Below are positions 23,060 to 34,325 of a stretch of DNA of 64,000 nt, piece after piece. The DNA is from Sphagnum compactum. Taxonomy: Eukaryota; Bryophyta; Sphagnopsida; Sphagnales. Made by a program: the position numbers and the translations under genes. The stretch covers positions 17,910,304 to 17,974,303 of the forward strand of contig OZ234496.1 of assembly GCA_965153455.1 (NCBI GenBank), given 5' to 3'. A model generated the notes under the pieces. The model did no database searches, had not been told where the DNA came from, and was given only the letters and a program-made list of their open reading frames with translations. Within the stretch, counting starts at the first letter, position 1, and every line of letters begins with the position of its first letter.

Positions 23060-26000
23060 TATGCCTTTGCCTTAGCATACCAAGGGACAGTTGAGTGGAT
23101 GAAAGGACACTGAACAAGGGATGAAGAAAACACTCACTAATGCACTAATTGATAATAGGACATCTACTAGCAACTACAGTGGTTCTTCAGTGTAAGAAGA
23201 GCTGGGATTACCCATGCATGGAGGGAGGGAGGGAGAATGAGCCATTCATTACCTTCCCCTACTTATACGCCCTACCCCCTCCTCTACCTTGAGCCCTCTC
23301 GTCTTGTCTGTCCTGCCCTCACCATCATCAGACTCAAAACTTCTCATCAGCTCATCATCTCTTTTGACTTACACCCTCATCAATTGTGTTCTGATCTTAA
23401 TCATGAGGAGCAGCAGGGTGGGGCCATGAAGGGGGAGGAGCATTGGGACAACACCCATCACCCCACATGATGTAGCCATCATCCTGCGTGCACTTCACAG
23501 TAAGTGCCGGTGATATATTCTTTTGTGGCAAATTCTCGGTAGTTTTGGAAATGTTTTAGAATGGAAAAATGTGTTTTCTGTTCATTTAAAATTCGTTATT
23601 GCAGAAGAAATTTTTTTCACTATCTTCGTGATTCTTTTTTTTAAAAATAGCTTAAATCACTGCCTGGAACTTCATATTTGGATATTATAGATGTGCAATT
23701 ATTTATACATGATTCATGGCCTCTTCCCATAGCATTATGAAGACACTATCCATTGAGCTCATGAAAACCTCAAGACAAGGTTTGAACTTTAAACCCAAGG
23801 GGAATCCATAGCTGCAAGTTGTTCACAGCAATCCCACATTTCCCCAAGCCAACAAACAGCCACCCACCTATACGCTTGTGTTTTGTTTTGAGCTGATGAC
23901 TAGCAGAGGACAGACTGAGTTCCTGTACGGCCCACATGTTGGGCTCCACCACAAGAGCAATTGTGCTCCTTCAAAGTACTTCATATATTTGCCTAGTCCT
24001 ACTGTAGTACATTGTTGCTGCAGATATACATAACAATTTGTTATTCACACTTAATATTCTTTTAAAGCATCATTCGCACTTTGTGCTAAGTCAATGGGTA
24101 AGTTGATGCTTGATTTTTGGGTGTATTCACATATGTAATGTTACATAGCATTGTCAGTGATGTGACACCAGGGGCACCCTGGTTGACAGATGGTGTTAAA
24201 CTGGTGTTAATATTTGTGATAGTTAACATCCAAAACTACTCAAAAATTTAGGTTTTGAAGTCTGAACTCAATATTTAGTATATTTAATATTAGATGGCAA
24301 TAGTTTTGATTGTAATAATCAATCCTTGCTTCTGATCATTAATCATTAACATTCATCACAATGGTGTGAATCTATCATCACAAAGATAAGTTGCTTTTTT
24401 TTTAATTTTAATTTAGCTTAACAATAACCTACGTGTGAATGGACACCAAATTGTTAACTAACAGTTTAGGTTAGTGCTAATTTTGATATAAATATTTAAA
24501 ATTTATGATGTTATCTAAATGTTAAGCTGCCTAACACTACATACCCTAGCATCAAGTCTGAATGATCCCGCCTGCCTGCCTGCCTGCCCGCCCCAAACAG
24601 TGTACTCCACATTGTAATATTTATTTAAAGCCCTATCTCAGGTCTTTAGTTGCCACATTTTCTCACATATTCATCAAGGGACCATGCACTCCCCCACCCA
24701 CTCCAGCCCCTCGCCTTCCCCTTCTCCCCCAACCAATTTCATCAAGTTCCATATAAAAACCATGTCAAAGAGAGTGTGACTTGACCAGGATTCCAGGCCT
24801 GGGCCCAAGCTCTGTAGCCCATCCCATAACATGGCATCTAGGCTTGTACCATGTACTGTTTACTGACCTTTTTGGAAGCCAAAATAAATATCAACTTGGC
24901 CACCAACTTTGTGAAAAAGATGAAGAAAAGAAAATTCAAGGCTAAGCAAAACCCATGGAACAGAACCAAGGTTAGAAGTTAGAGCAACAAAAAGCCAATG
25001 ATCTAAGGAATTTGGCCAAGTTGAATACTGGTATAACCTCAAGTCATTACCAGGCTGATATATGTATAAGGCTTATATTGCCTTAGCTCATACCAGACTG
25101 GTAAGGTCCTTGCTACCAGTGTTGATACCAGGTGCAAGCCTATGTACCAGACCGACACTGGTTGTAACATTATAACATTCTTGTTATCCTTTTGTTCCCA
25201 ACCTACAGGTGACACCTTACTTGCTCTTTAATACAAATTTCAAAACCCATGGTTCCAGTTTTGGTATTGTTTTTCGAATTCAAGAACCTTTGGGCCTATT
25301 CAAAAACACGGTTTGTTTCCATGTACACATTACACATTATCCAAGGCTAGAAATTGTATAGGACTTGGATTTTATAACAACTTAAAACTTAGATTTGTGA
25401 AGGTACTTAATTATATAGCAAATTAGATCAGATTATCTGCCTAAAACATTTCATTCTACTTGCTAACTTTTCAGAAAATATCAACTTTATTGGTTAAAGA
25501 ACAAGTCCTATTTTGAAAAACATAGATTCATGGGTCTAAGTTTGGTTAAGTTTGATTGTGGCCATTCCAAAAGGCAGAGTCCCACAATCGAATCCTAGTC
25601 CCAGTTCTTATCTAAAAAGGAGTCAGTTCGGATCCAGGTCACAAGAACCCAAACCTCCGACTTTAACACTTAAAACCAGAGAACCTGCCAACACTGGGCA
25701 ATACAAGCCTGATCATCAAACTCCAGTCCATGAACCACTCTCATTACAATCAAGCTTTTCCAATAAATTGAATTTACATATAGGAAACACAGATCAAGAC
25801 ACGCACACAAGTGACATATGAAAATTTAGTGCATTCAACCACAGTTTTAGTACTAGAGGGTTTTCACTCATTTTCCATGGCCTTTCCCAACTGGCCTTAT
25901 CCACAAGCTAATGTTTCCACAAGTGGTAATTTTCAAAGATTCTTTCTCAATCTTTATTGAAAACTCTCAAACTTCAATTTTCAAAGGTTCTTGCTGCCGT

Positions 26001-26270
26001 AGTGTCACCATCATATGGCAACTTAGCCATAAGGTAACAAGGGTTTGATACATATTTTCCCTAACAATCTAACATGAACGACATCACATTTGAATGTTTT
26101 TAAAGGACCAATTCATGAGCCACCTTGATTTCAATATGGTGACAAGTTCACAAAACTTGGAAACTACTAATTCTAAGCATTTTCAACCTGCAAGATAAAT
26201 TATCCCAAATCTTAATTTTTAAGAACATTGGTAATCATTTAGTTCAACTCTCCAATTGGTTTTTTTTTTT
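23060..26270. other. Intergenic, nothing certain
   Basis: A CCTG run is present at 24571-24592. A GGTACCAG-rich palindromic patch at 25070-25160 resembles the ends of the element at 22.8-23.1 kb. No credible gene is seen. The last few hundred bases could belong to the Ty3/gypsy relic that continues beyond the MULE, but I could not align them. Confidence 0.4.
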
Positions 26271-26271
26271 G

Positions 26272-26312
26272 GAAATTTTTAAATTCACACCTTTTTTGGT
26301 TAAATTCACACC
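26272..26312 (+). repeat. Left terminal inverted repeat of the MULE
   Basis: It contains AAATTCACACC twice, separated by TTTTTTGGTT. It is the reverse complement of the right end with one difference in the repeated word and slight differences at the outer tip. Confidence 0.85.
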
Positions 26313-26372
26313 CTTTGCGCGTCCGATTTTATGCAGATTAAACTTTAAGAGTATGTTCCTTTATCAGTTCAA

Positions 26373-27610
26373 TTACTTCTGCGGGCAAGTTCTCGAGTTG
26401 TGCCCTGATTGACCACAAACCCCACACTTGCGTCCTTCCACGTATTCAAAGTGAGACTTCTCTCTGGTCGTGCTTGTCTTGTTCTTAAAGCCTGCAGGTC
26501 TGTCGCATTTCTTGACCACGACCAAGGGCTCTTGAACTTGAACATCAGGCGTATCCAGGACCTGATTGAGGCGAACAATCAAACTGCCTGCTTGAGGATT
26601 CCCATTATCAAGTACTTGCTGTAAGGTAGCCATCATCGTCTGCATGAATAAACTTTGTGGTGACGCCGGTTCATGTGGTGGCGCAACTACATTGACACTT
26701 GGAAGGATCAGGGGGTTTCTGTCCAACAGCCACTACTCATCAATGTCCTGCAGGAGAATCGAAGTCTCAGTTTCCAGACAGCCACGAATGTAGTGATGAC
26801 AGGGCAGCCCCCACAATTTCGTGAACCACGCAGAGCATGGCTGCTCCTCATGTCCCCCCTTTTCGGTGTGCTTAAGTTGTTGCAGAAGCTTGTCCAAAGC
26901 AAAATCAGAGACCTTGTAGATCAAGTCCTTGAAGCAGCTATGGCCAAACCGATGTGCCTTATGCACCCTCTGCTTCTCAATCACAGCATTCAGTTCCACG
27001 CGTTGATTGGCCAGCATGAGACCCAACCGCTTTGTTAATGTCAAGAGGTGAAGAGTGCCGACACGGAGATACGACTTGATAATGTGGTGGTTTCCTTCCA
27101 CCCTTGAGGTACTGGCGCTGCCAAAGTGGGGAAACTCGTCAATGTAACAGGAACAAACCTCTCCTTGTGAAGCATCCATGTCGTGTTAACGTACTGCCAG
27201 GCAGCTGGATGGGTTCCAGAATAGGTCTCCTTGAATACATCAAGAGCCGCATTGAACAGTTTGACCGATGTGCTGGAGACAAACATATTCCATCGCTCCA
27301 TAAACTGTTGCCACTCGACATCGGAGACGCGTGTCTTGCAATTAGCAAGAATGTTCTTGTTGATGTGCCAGCAACAAAGGATGTTGTGGCAGCCCGAGAA
27401 GACTCGTGCAATCCCGTTCATTAGGGTCAACTCTCGGTCTGTGCAGAGGACTCTTGGAATCACGACCTCGGAAAACTACTCCAAAACCCAAGCGTACGCC
27501 TCCTCATTCTCCGCGTGCAAGAAGGCGAAGCCAGCGTTGAACGTCGCATAGGTTGACGTGATGCCGACCACGAAGTCCAAGAAGATATCTTATTTTAGGA
27601 TGGGGAGGTT
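26373..27610 (-). pseudogene. MULE transposase, C-terminal two thirds (broken)
   Basis: Reading leftwards from 27610 the frame gives NLPILK, then FVVGITSTYATFNAGFAFLH, then VLCTDRELTLMNGIARVF and CCWHINKN, the second catalytic Asp region and the C-x2-H motif of the MULE core. It continues to TSRVEGNHHIIKSYL and ends with a CCHC zinc knuckle (CGVCGQSGHNSRTC) before a TAA at 26373-26375. Breaks: TAA at 27590-27592, TAG at 27476-27478, a one-base frameshift near 27145-27155, and TAG at 26733-26735. The protein is therefore not made. The domain order matches FAR1-related plant MULE transposases. Confidence 0.8.
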
Positions 27611-27687
27611 GCGTCCGATTATATGTAGATTAAATTCGAATGTGTCTGCCCCACCCCCCTTAAATAGTACGCGCAACGCAATAGGAG

Positions 27688-28359
27688 ATGGAGTTCGCAA
27701 CGTGGCAAAAGCTGATCGAATATCTCAGCAACGACTACAAAAAGAACGGAGTGGTCCTCACCATCAAGACAAGCAAGGAGAAGCGGGTGGTTATGAAGTG
27801 TGACCGAGGTGGGGAGTATGTCAACATGCTGAACCTGACGGATGAAACCCGCCAAAGGGAGACGCACACGAGGCGAACTGAATGTGAGTTTGAGATTGTC
27901 TGCTCGTCGGTGAAGGGTGTCTAAGCAGTCTGTAAGATCTCAGGTAGCCACAACCACGAGCTTAGTGGCAACCTGGCAGGCCATGCGGTGAAGCGCCGCT
28001 TAAGCGAGTTAGAAAAGGTTAAAGTGCGAACGCTCGATGGGCAAGGTTTGGCGCTAAAGGACATTCTTTGCATCCTCCGTAAAGAGTTTGCAAACAGCCA
28101 CTCGACGGCCAGGGAGATCTACAACGAGCTTGTTGCTGCTCGAACGGAGGAGTTGAGAGGCTGCGAACCCATCGAAGCTTTGGTGGAGCTGATTTCCTGC
28201 TCTGATTACTTCAGCAAGGTGCGGTTGGTGGAAGGTGCCGTTTACTGCATGTTCTTTATGCATCAGTCATCAGTCAGCATGTGCCAGACGTTCGGCACGG
28301 TCTTCCTTCTAGACTGCACGTACAAGACCAACAAGTTCGGCATGCCTGAAAAGGTGTGA
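27688..28359 (+). pseudogene. MULE transposase, N-terminal third (broken and truncated at the TIR)
   Basis: It starts MEFATWQKLIEYL and carries a FAR1/WRKY-GCM1-like DNA-binding region: KCDRGG, then a second Cys in RRTECEF, then a His pair in SGSHNHEL. LAGHAVKRRL and the first catalytic-Asp block FLLDCTYKTNKFGMP follow. A TAA at 27922-27924 interrupts it. At about 28347 the homology stops and the right terminal repeat begins; the stop at 28357 lies inside that repeat. The missing continuation is found on the other strand at about 27600, so the two parts were once a single gene of roughly 630 codons. Confidence 0.8.
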
Positions 28360-28394
28360 ATTTAACCAAAAAAGGCGTGAATTTAAAATTTTCC
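28353..28394 (-). repeat. Right terminal inverted repeat of the MULE
   Basis: Read on the minus strand it gives AAATTCACGCC-TTTTTTGGTT-AAATTCACACC, matching the left end. It follows the truncated N-terminal coding segment directly, without the subterminal GCGTCCGATT region present at the left end. Confidence 0.85.
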
Positions 28395-30280
28395 CATTTG
28401 TCTTTTAGGTGTCGGGCTTTTCCCATACTTTTTAACATTACCAACTTAAGTGCTTGTTGCATATCAACAACCATTTGGTCAAAAAAGATTCCACCGTAAA
28501 GTGTCAAGTAGAAACTAAAATCCAGGCATTACCATCCATATGATGTATGGAATAGAATGATACCAATGGATTCTAATTTTCGTTACAAGATAATTCCATT
28601 AGTACAAAGTATTGTTCCAAGTTTCTTCTCAAACACCATATACATCTCTCAACATAATAACCTTAAATGTGTCATTTGGTCTTTTAGTTGTAACATAAGT
28701 TTCAAGATGACATGCACTCATTTCCTTTTTAAATGCCAATTTTCAACAAGAGGCTCCAAAATTTCCAATTTCTATATATTGGGATATAATTTTATTGACA
28801 TGTTATGTGATATGAAGATTTCCTTGAAGACCAATATTGCCAGCTCACCTAATGGATGATCTTGATGTGGGTCTATCCGGTTAAGTGGTCAACAACCAAT
28901 ACAATCATATAGCCATTTTGGCCTTTGGATATCTGATAAATGCATACTTCCACTTTGTGTTTAGGATTACAATACTTTCAACTACAATTCCAAATTTAGG
29001 AATTTTTAAGAATTCTCCATGTAGTTACCACATTAATTCTTTTCTTTCACTCAAAATTATGATTTAATTATCACCATATAGGACTTTTTAAAACTACAGT
29101 TTTCTTGCTATTCAAATGTTTTAATAATCATAGAAGACAGGAGACATTCCCAACTTAGGGATACAGCCCTGATATCAAAGGCTGATTCATAGTAGTTAGT
29201 GAGGACATCCAAAGTTCAATTTTAGTTTTTTTTGGCAATGGCCGTCTTTGATTGGTTCATGACCCCAAAAGAAGAATTCACACTTTGGCCACTCCCAAAA
29301 TAAATTATAGTCTTTCACTTTGGCCTACCAATATAGGTTACAAGAGTAGAACTCTGGGTAAAGGATGTCTTGGGATTAAGTGTAGTGCTATTGGGAAAAA
29401 CTTGGGGAACATACGGGAACATTGGGAAGTCTACATTTAGAACCTATTGGGAACACCAAAATCAAAAGGTTCCAAAGCCTGCCCACCACTTCAAAAAATC
29501 TTGGATCTCACAAAATTGCAAAATTAATACTATCATTTTTGCAGTAAAAAAATCCTTGGTGCAACACAGCCTTGACCTTTTTACAATAGCAACACACCAA
29601 CACACCTCTTTAAACAATGCATCACCAAATAATCAACCTTGTATACAACAAACCCACATTGCCAATTCTTAACAAAGGATTCATTGCTTGAAACAATGTT
29701 AAATATATTTTTAATATACTCCATTTGTTCTTTACTAGATTTGACATATACCAATATGTGAGCCAAAAACACAATCACAAATTACACCATGTTAAATTCA
29801 ATGGTCTACAAGTTTATGAAGCACATGAATGTGACTAGTGTGTTTGTGAACTCCAATGGCTTCATCATAAATTCATAATGGCCATATTTGATTCTAGCAC
29901 TTTAGGAATATCATGATCCTTAATCTAGATCAAGTGGTAGCCACCTTTAAGGTCTCTCTTTGGAAATACCTTCAAAGGCTCTGTGGATTAATTGTGAAAA
30001 TTTTGAAAGGAAATATCTTAAGCTTGTAACGATGATCTTATTTACACCGATATACTCAACACAAAATGAAAGGGAAGAGTCTTTCTTTTGGACAATGTTG
30101 CTTTACACACACCCCATAAAAATTACCAAACACTCTACACAGTTTTTATGAATGTAATCCAACTATTGTTCAAGTTTTTTTTCATTTTTTTACAAATAAG
30201 TGGTGATATGTGTTCTAAAAAACTAAAAGTTTCATACTAATTCAAAGAGATGGTTCATCTCCATAACTGAAACTACAAAT
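28395..30280 (-). pseudogene. Ty3/gypsy pol relic (reverse transcriptase to integrase)
   Basis: Read on the minus strand from about 30.2 kb down, broken frames give VQKKDSSLSFCVEYIGVNK, then DLKGGYHLI (RT motif with the first catalytic Asp), YGHYEF-like and TFMCF-like remnants, and at 29778-29590 VFLAHILVYVKSSKEQMEY. That last segment is the YxDD-type region with the Asp pair replaced (FLAHIL where FLDDIL is usual). Further down, at about 28960-28890, GQNGYMIVLVVDHLTG matches the integrase core VVVDRLTK block. A final frame at 28507-28395 (ALKLVMLKSMGKARHLKDK) resembles the integrase tail and runs up to the MULE end. Many stops and frameshifts are present, and no LTR was found. Confidence 0.65.
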
Positions 30281-31209
30281 AGCAAGTCAGTAACATTATT
30301 AGATATAGAATAAATTTTATTTTTCCATTTCCACATTTCCAGATTCAACCCATCTTTTAATTATCACTTCATCATGTTCTAGAAGTTCATGAACACATAC
30401 AAAAGTATTGTACATCCTTCAACACACATCCATTTCTCAAGTTGATTTGTAGATAATATGAAAATGCTAGACAATGTCCCCCAACATCCTCCAACATTTG
30501 TCTTCCTATTGTGCTCCGCCATCCCTTGCACCCCCTATCATCCTTGACATGACCTAATCCTAGATACAACATCTCCGGAAACAAAAAAATCCTTTCCTAA
30601 AGCTCAAAATTACCAATGACACCTTATTCTAGACATCCCTCATGTCCTTGGGACATCCTTGACATGTCCTTAAAAATAGGGATGATGGCATGCCAATGTG
30701 TATCATACTCAAAATTTAAACTATAATAATTGAGTTGATCACAAGAGTTGTCAACCCACTAATTCAACAACATGATCCTACAAGCATGTATGCTTTCTAG
30801 GAGTATCCTCAACATGGACACCAAAGGTCATGACATGAAGTTATGGGTCCTACATGCATCCACCCACAAAATTGGATTTATTTTGATTCATCCTTGACCT
30901 CTATACAATAGTAGGATGATTACCCACCATGTTGTCCAAATTGGTTACATAGATGCTACATCCCTTGATGGGTCCTTTATCCTTGGCATTATTGGTTTCC
31001 CCACATTCAATCACTTTTTGGGGTTTGATAATTCAAGGATTGCTCCTTGTCACGTGCATTCAAGAAACTAGAATAATAATTAAGTAATTAATTAAAGAAA
31101 AAACACCCGACAAGGGAACAAGACAAGAAAAAAAAACAAAAGAAATGAAGTGTAAACAAAAGACAACACTCAAAAACGCAAAATTCACAATGAGGAGCCC
31201 TAAATGGAG
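30281..31209. other. Unrecognised, possibly more of the Ty3/gypsy relic
   Basis: No protein motif can be read with confidence on either strand. It is rich in CATCC and ACATG words. Confidence 0.3.
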
Positions 31210-31345
31210 AAATCAAGTAACCTAGAACCTAAACCTATTACTAATAACATGAAGCAAGTCATACAAGGAGGAAAAATCAAGTAATGTAGGACCTAAACCT
31301 ATATCACCAATGATACGAAATAAGTGGTACAAGGAGATGGACAAA
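31210..31345. repeat. Tandem duplication, about 64 bp
   Basis: AAATCAAGTAA recurs at 31210 and 31274, each followed by ACCTAAACCTAT and TACAAGGAG. Confidence 0.7.
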
Positions 31346-31521
31346 AAAACCTAGAAGAACACCTAGAAGCATTGGTGACATGTTTATGACACTAAAACCA
31401 CAAACCTTTGCATGTATTCTCTCTCTCTTTTCCTTCTCATGATTAAAGACCTTTTGTCCAGCATTGTGTGGGTACCCAGTTTGGAGGTTTAGAATTAGAA
31501 TTGCAGGTTTGGGTTAATAAA

Positions 31522-31935
31522 AACCCTTGTTTAGATTTTGAAGCCTCTAGGAAAATCTTCCATATCCCCTTGCAAGACGGTGACACTAGAAGTCCCAACA
31601 ACAACACTGCTTTGACAAATCCTCGAATTTGTTTTCAATCAGATCTCTTCTGTCAAAATTCTAACCTTTGTTTAGATTTTGAAGCCTTTAGGAAAATCTT
31701 CCATGTCGCTTTGCAAGACCGCACTAGAAGTCCCAACCACACTCCTTGACAAATCTTCAAATTTGTTTCTAATTAGATCTTTTCTTTCAAAACTCTAACC
31801 CTTGTTAAGATTTCAATCAAGCCTTTAGGAAAATCTTCCATGTCCCATTGCAAGACTACACTAGAAGTACCAACCACACTCCTTGACAAATCTTCAAATC
31901 TGTTTCTGGTCTCATATGAATCCGATCTCTACTTT
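31522..31935. repeat. Three tandem copies of a unit of about 135-141 bp
   Basis: ACC(C/T)TTGTTTAGATTTTGAAGCC-like starts occur at about 31522, 31663 and 31797 (the third is degenerate). Each is followed by AGGAAAATCTTCCAT, TTGCAAGAC, CACTAGAAGT and TTGACAAAT in order. The reading frame at 31468-31749 is a by-product of this repeat. Confidence 0.85.
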
Positions 31936-34034
31936 CAAAATTCACAACAACAAGCCTTCTGAAAAATCATGGGTAGGCTAATAGGCTTTGAATGTCTACT
32001 TACTGTAGAATTTCTTTTAAGATTTTTAAAAGTGCAACTCTGATTGAATTTAACCAGGATTGCAAAATAAACTATGATCGATATATTCAAACTTATCTTA
32101 ACAATGGTTGATTTTCACACAATTGTATTATTTAATTCTTTTTTTTCATTTTGGTGGGATACTTAATTTTGTGAAATATTGGATCATGCCTACTTTTCAT
32201 TTTGAAAAAATATTCCTAATATCATATTGGGGTTGCCCCCATGTAGTATGATACAATTTAACTTCGCCCGCCAAATGTTGGCCTCACCAAACTACATATC
32301 TAGGTGGACCATGGACAGCATCCATAATCCATTTATTTTGATAATTTAAAATTAACAGCCAACTACTATAGGACTAAAATAAACTTTTAAGAATATTTCG
32401 CAAGTTTTTAAAATATTAAACTTGCAAAATATGGATGAAGACCATCCGCAATTGATGATTAAAATAATAATGTTCACAAAGGTTCCTTCATTGAACATAC
32501 ATTGAATAATATACAACATTTATTGAATGATATGGTTCAATATTTATGGAAGCTTCTATCAATATAAAAACCTGTTGCATATTACCCATATTTAGCATTA
32601 GATTAACAAAAACCAATTTGAAGTACTATGCAACTTTTTATAGACAATGATTTATTATTGTATAACACATTTCATAACTATATTCTCTCAACTCAACTAC
32701 ATGCCCATCACACCTTGTCTTGTTCATACATTTTCACAATTGCCTTTGCCCTTTTACACAAGACATGTTATTGTTTTTGCTTTGAATTTCAATTATGCAT
32801 AAGCCTTTCAAACATGACTTTGTCAAAGGTTTTCACACCCATGACACAAATCTTGATTTACTAGATATAATTACGATCCCCATTATATAATTATAGTTTT
32901 TCTAGGAGAGAAACGATGTCCTTGCCAATTGTGTACTTTTGAAAAGAAATTCCACACGGTTGAAGGTTTTTCAACTTTTCAACCAATGTTGTCCAGTTCT
33001 TCCTTTTGGAGAGAGCCTCCAATCTCAATTTTGCCATTTTAAAATTTATTTAGAGTTGCTCTGGGTGGGGCTTGGCACTTAGTCCTTCCGATTTCTAAAC
33101 CTTTCATCTACAATTTTAGCCCATTTTTTCAAATTCAAAAACTTACAAGCTCAATTCAAAAATTGGGTCAAGGTCCAAGAATATACTACACACTCCTCAA
33201 TGCTAAAATTTGTAAGAGGACAAAGTTTTACAACAAATTAAAGAAAGGGGGTCTATGTAAGTACAGAGTTCAACAATTAATTGAAATTAAAATATAAAGT
33301 TCAACATACTTAATAACTTTTCCAAAATAAATCAACTTTCTTACATAAAAAGATCTTGACCCTATTTTCAAAAATTATCTTTCATAAGTTTGATTTTAGA
33401 TTCAACAAGGATTAGTTCATAGTTCAGCTGTTGTGACAATTCCAACAAAATAATAAATAAATAAAAGTGTCAACTTGAGTTCAAGTGACAAAAACCTAAA
33501 ATTGAACCTCCAATTTTAACTTTACAAATTGGATAACTTGATGACATTGGTTGGAACTAGTGATGGTAGTTTCAAGTCCAAGTTATAAGTTGGGTTCTAA
33601 AGTCTCTTGACCAAAGGTTTCATTTTTGTCAAAATTGCACTTAGAACCAAATTGATCATCACACCTCTTTTCAAAATTGAACTAGAACTTGAACTAGGCA
33701 TGTTATCACATTCTAATTAGGTTCAAATTCTCTAAGTAATAAGTAGAATTTTACCATTTAAAAAAAAACCCTTAACCTTACCTTTGAAGCAAGTTATTAC
33801 TTTTGATTGGTTGTACATAATTTTATCTTAAACTATATTCACTAATTGAACAAACTAATATTGCACAAAAAATAAATTGTTTAGTATGTGGAATGAAGAT
33901 GAATTTGAACCTAATCTTAAATTGAATCAATTTTAAATTTTTTTTGGCAAATGATTAAAACTAGAGGCTTTAGAAATCCAACTTGAACTAGTATCAAGAT
34001 TAGACCAAAAGTTCAATCAAGAATTTTAAAAAAT
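31936..34034. other. AT-rich spacer, nothing recognised
   Basis: A 78-codon frame at 32628-32864 matches nothing I know. No boundaries or RNA genes are visible. Confidence 0.4.
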
Positions 34035-34325
34035 TAGAACCAAGATCGAAGGTTCCTTTTGAAATCAAGAACCAAATGACATTGATGTCAACATCTTTTC
34101 AATTAGTGAATTTTTTTTCAAATTTCAGATATTGCATCGCTGGCTAGCATCCCAAGAAGGATTTAACATTAAATGGCAACAAGTTTTTGAAACCTATTTA
34201 AACAATTTGAAAAATTGCTTTAAAATTGCTACTAAACTAAAAGCAAAATCCAAATGTGCCAAAAAGTTTCCAAAAACAAATTCTTTTCAAAATTTGATGA
34301 TTTTTTCCACACACAAAAAACAAAT
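34035..34325 (+). repeat. Unclassified repeat, copy 1 (partner at 36795-37200)
   Basis: GGTTCCTTTTGAAATCAAGAA and, further on, CAAATTTCAGA, TTGCATCGCTGGCTA, AAGAAGGATTTA and AAATGGC are shared in order with the partner, along with TCCAAA and GATTTTTTCCA. One frame in both copies reads HWL/RWL..QEGF..KW..VF, but DNA similarity alone could produce this. Confidence 0.55.

Larger units (their letters stand above)
26271..28394. mobile_element. MULE (Mutator-like) DNA transposon, defective, internally rearranged
   Basis: Both ends carry a matching terminal inverted repeat of about 40 bp (26272-26312 and 28353-28394), enclosing the two parts of one MULE transposase gene in opposite orientations. 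A subterminal word, GCGTCCGATT(T/A)TATG(C/T)AGATTAAA, occurs at 26319 beside the left end and again internally at about 27612, just upstream of the N-terminal part. The simplest reading is that the segment from one subterminal region through the first third of the gene was inverted in place. Stops and a frameshift also disable the gene. A target-site duplication is not readable because the left flank is a T-run. Confidence 0.8.

Noticed and set aside
26733-26735. Recoding (stop read-through) in the MULE transposase
   Set aside because: Several unrelated stops and a frameshift occur in the same gene, so simple decay is the better explanation.
27104-27551. Plus-strand frames of about 106 codons in the MULE
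   Set aside because: They are antisense shadows of the minus-strand transposase segment, which carries all recognisable motifs.
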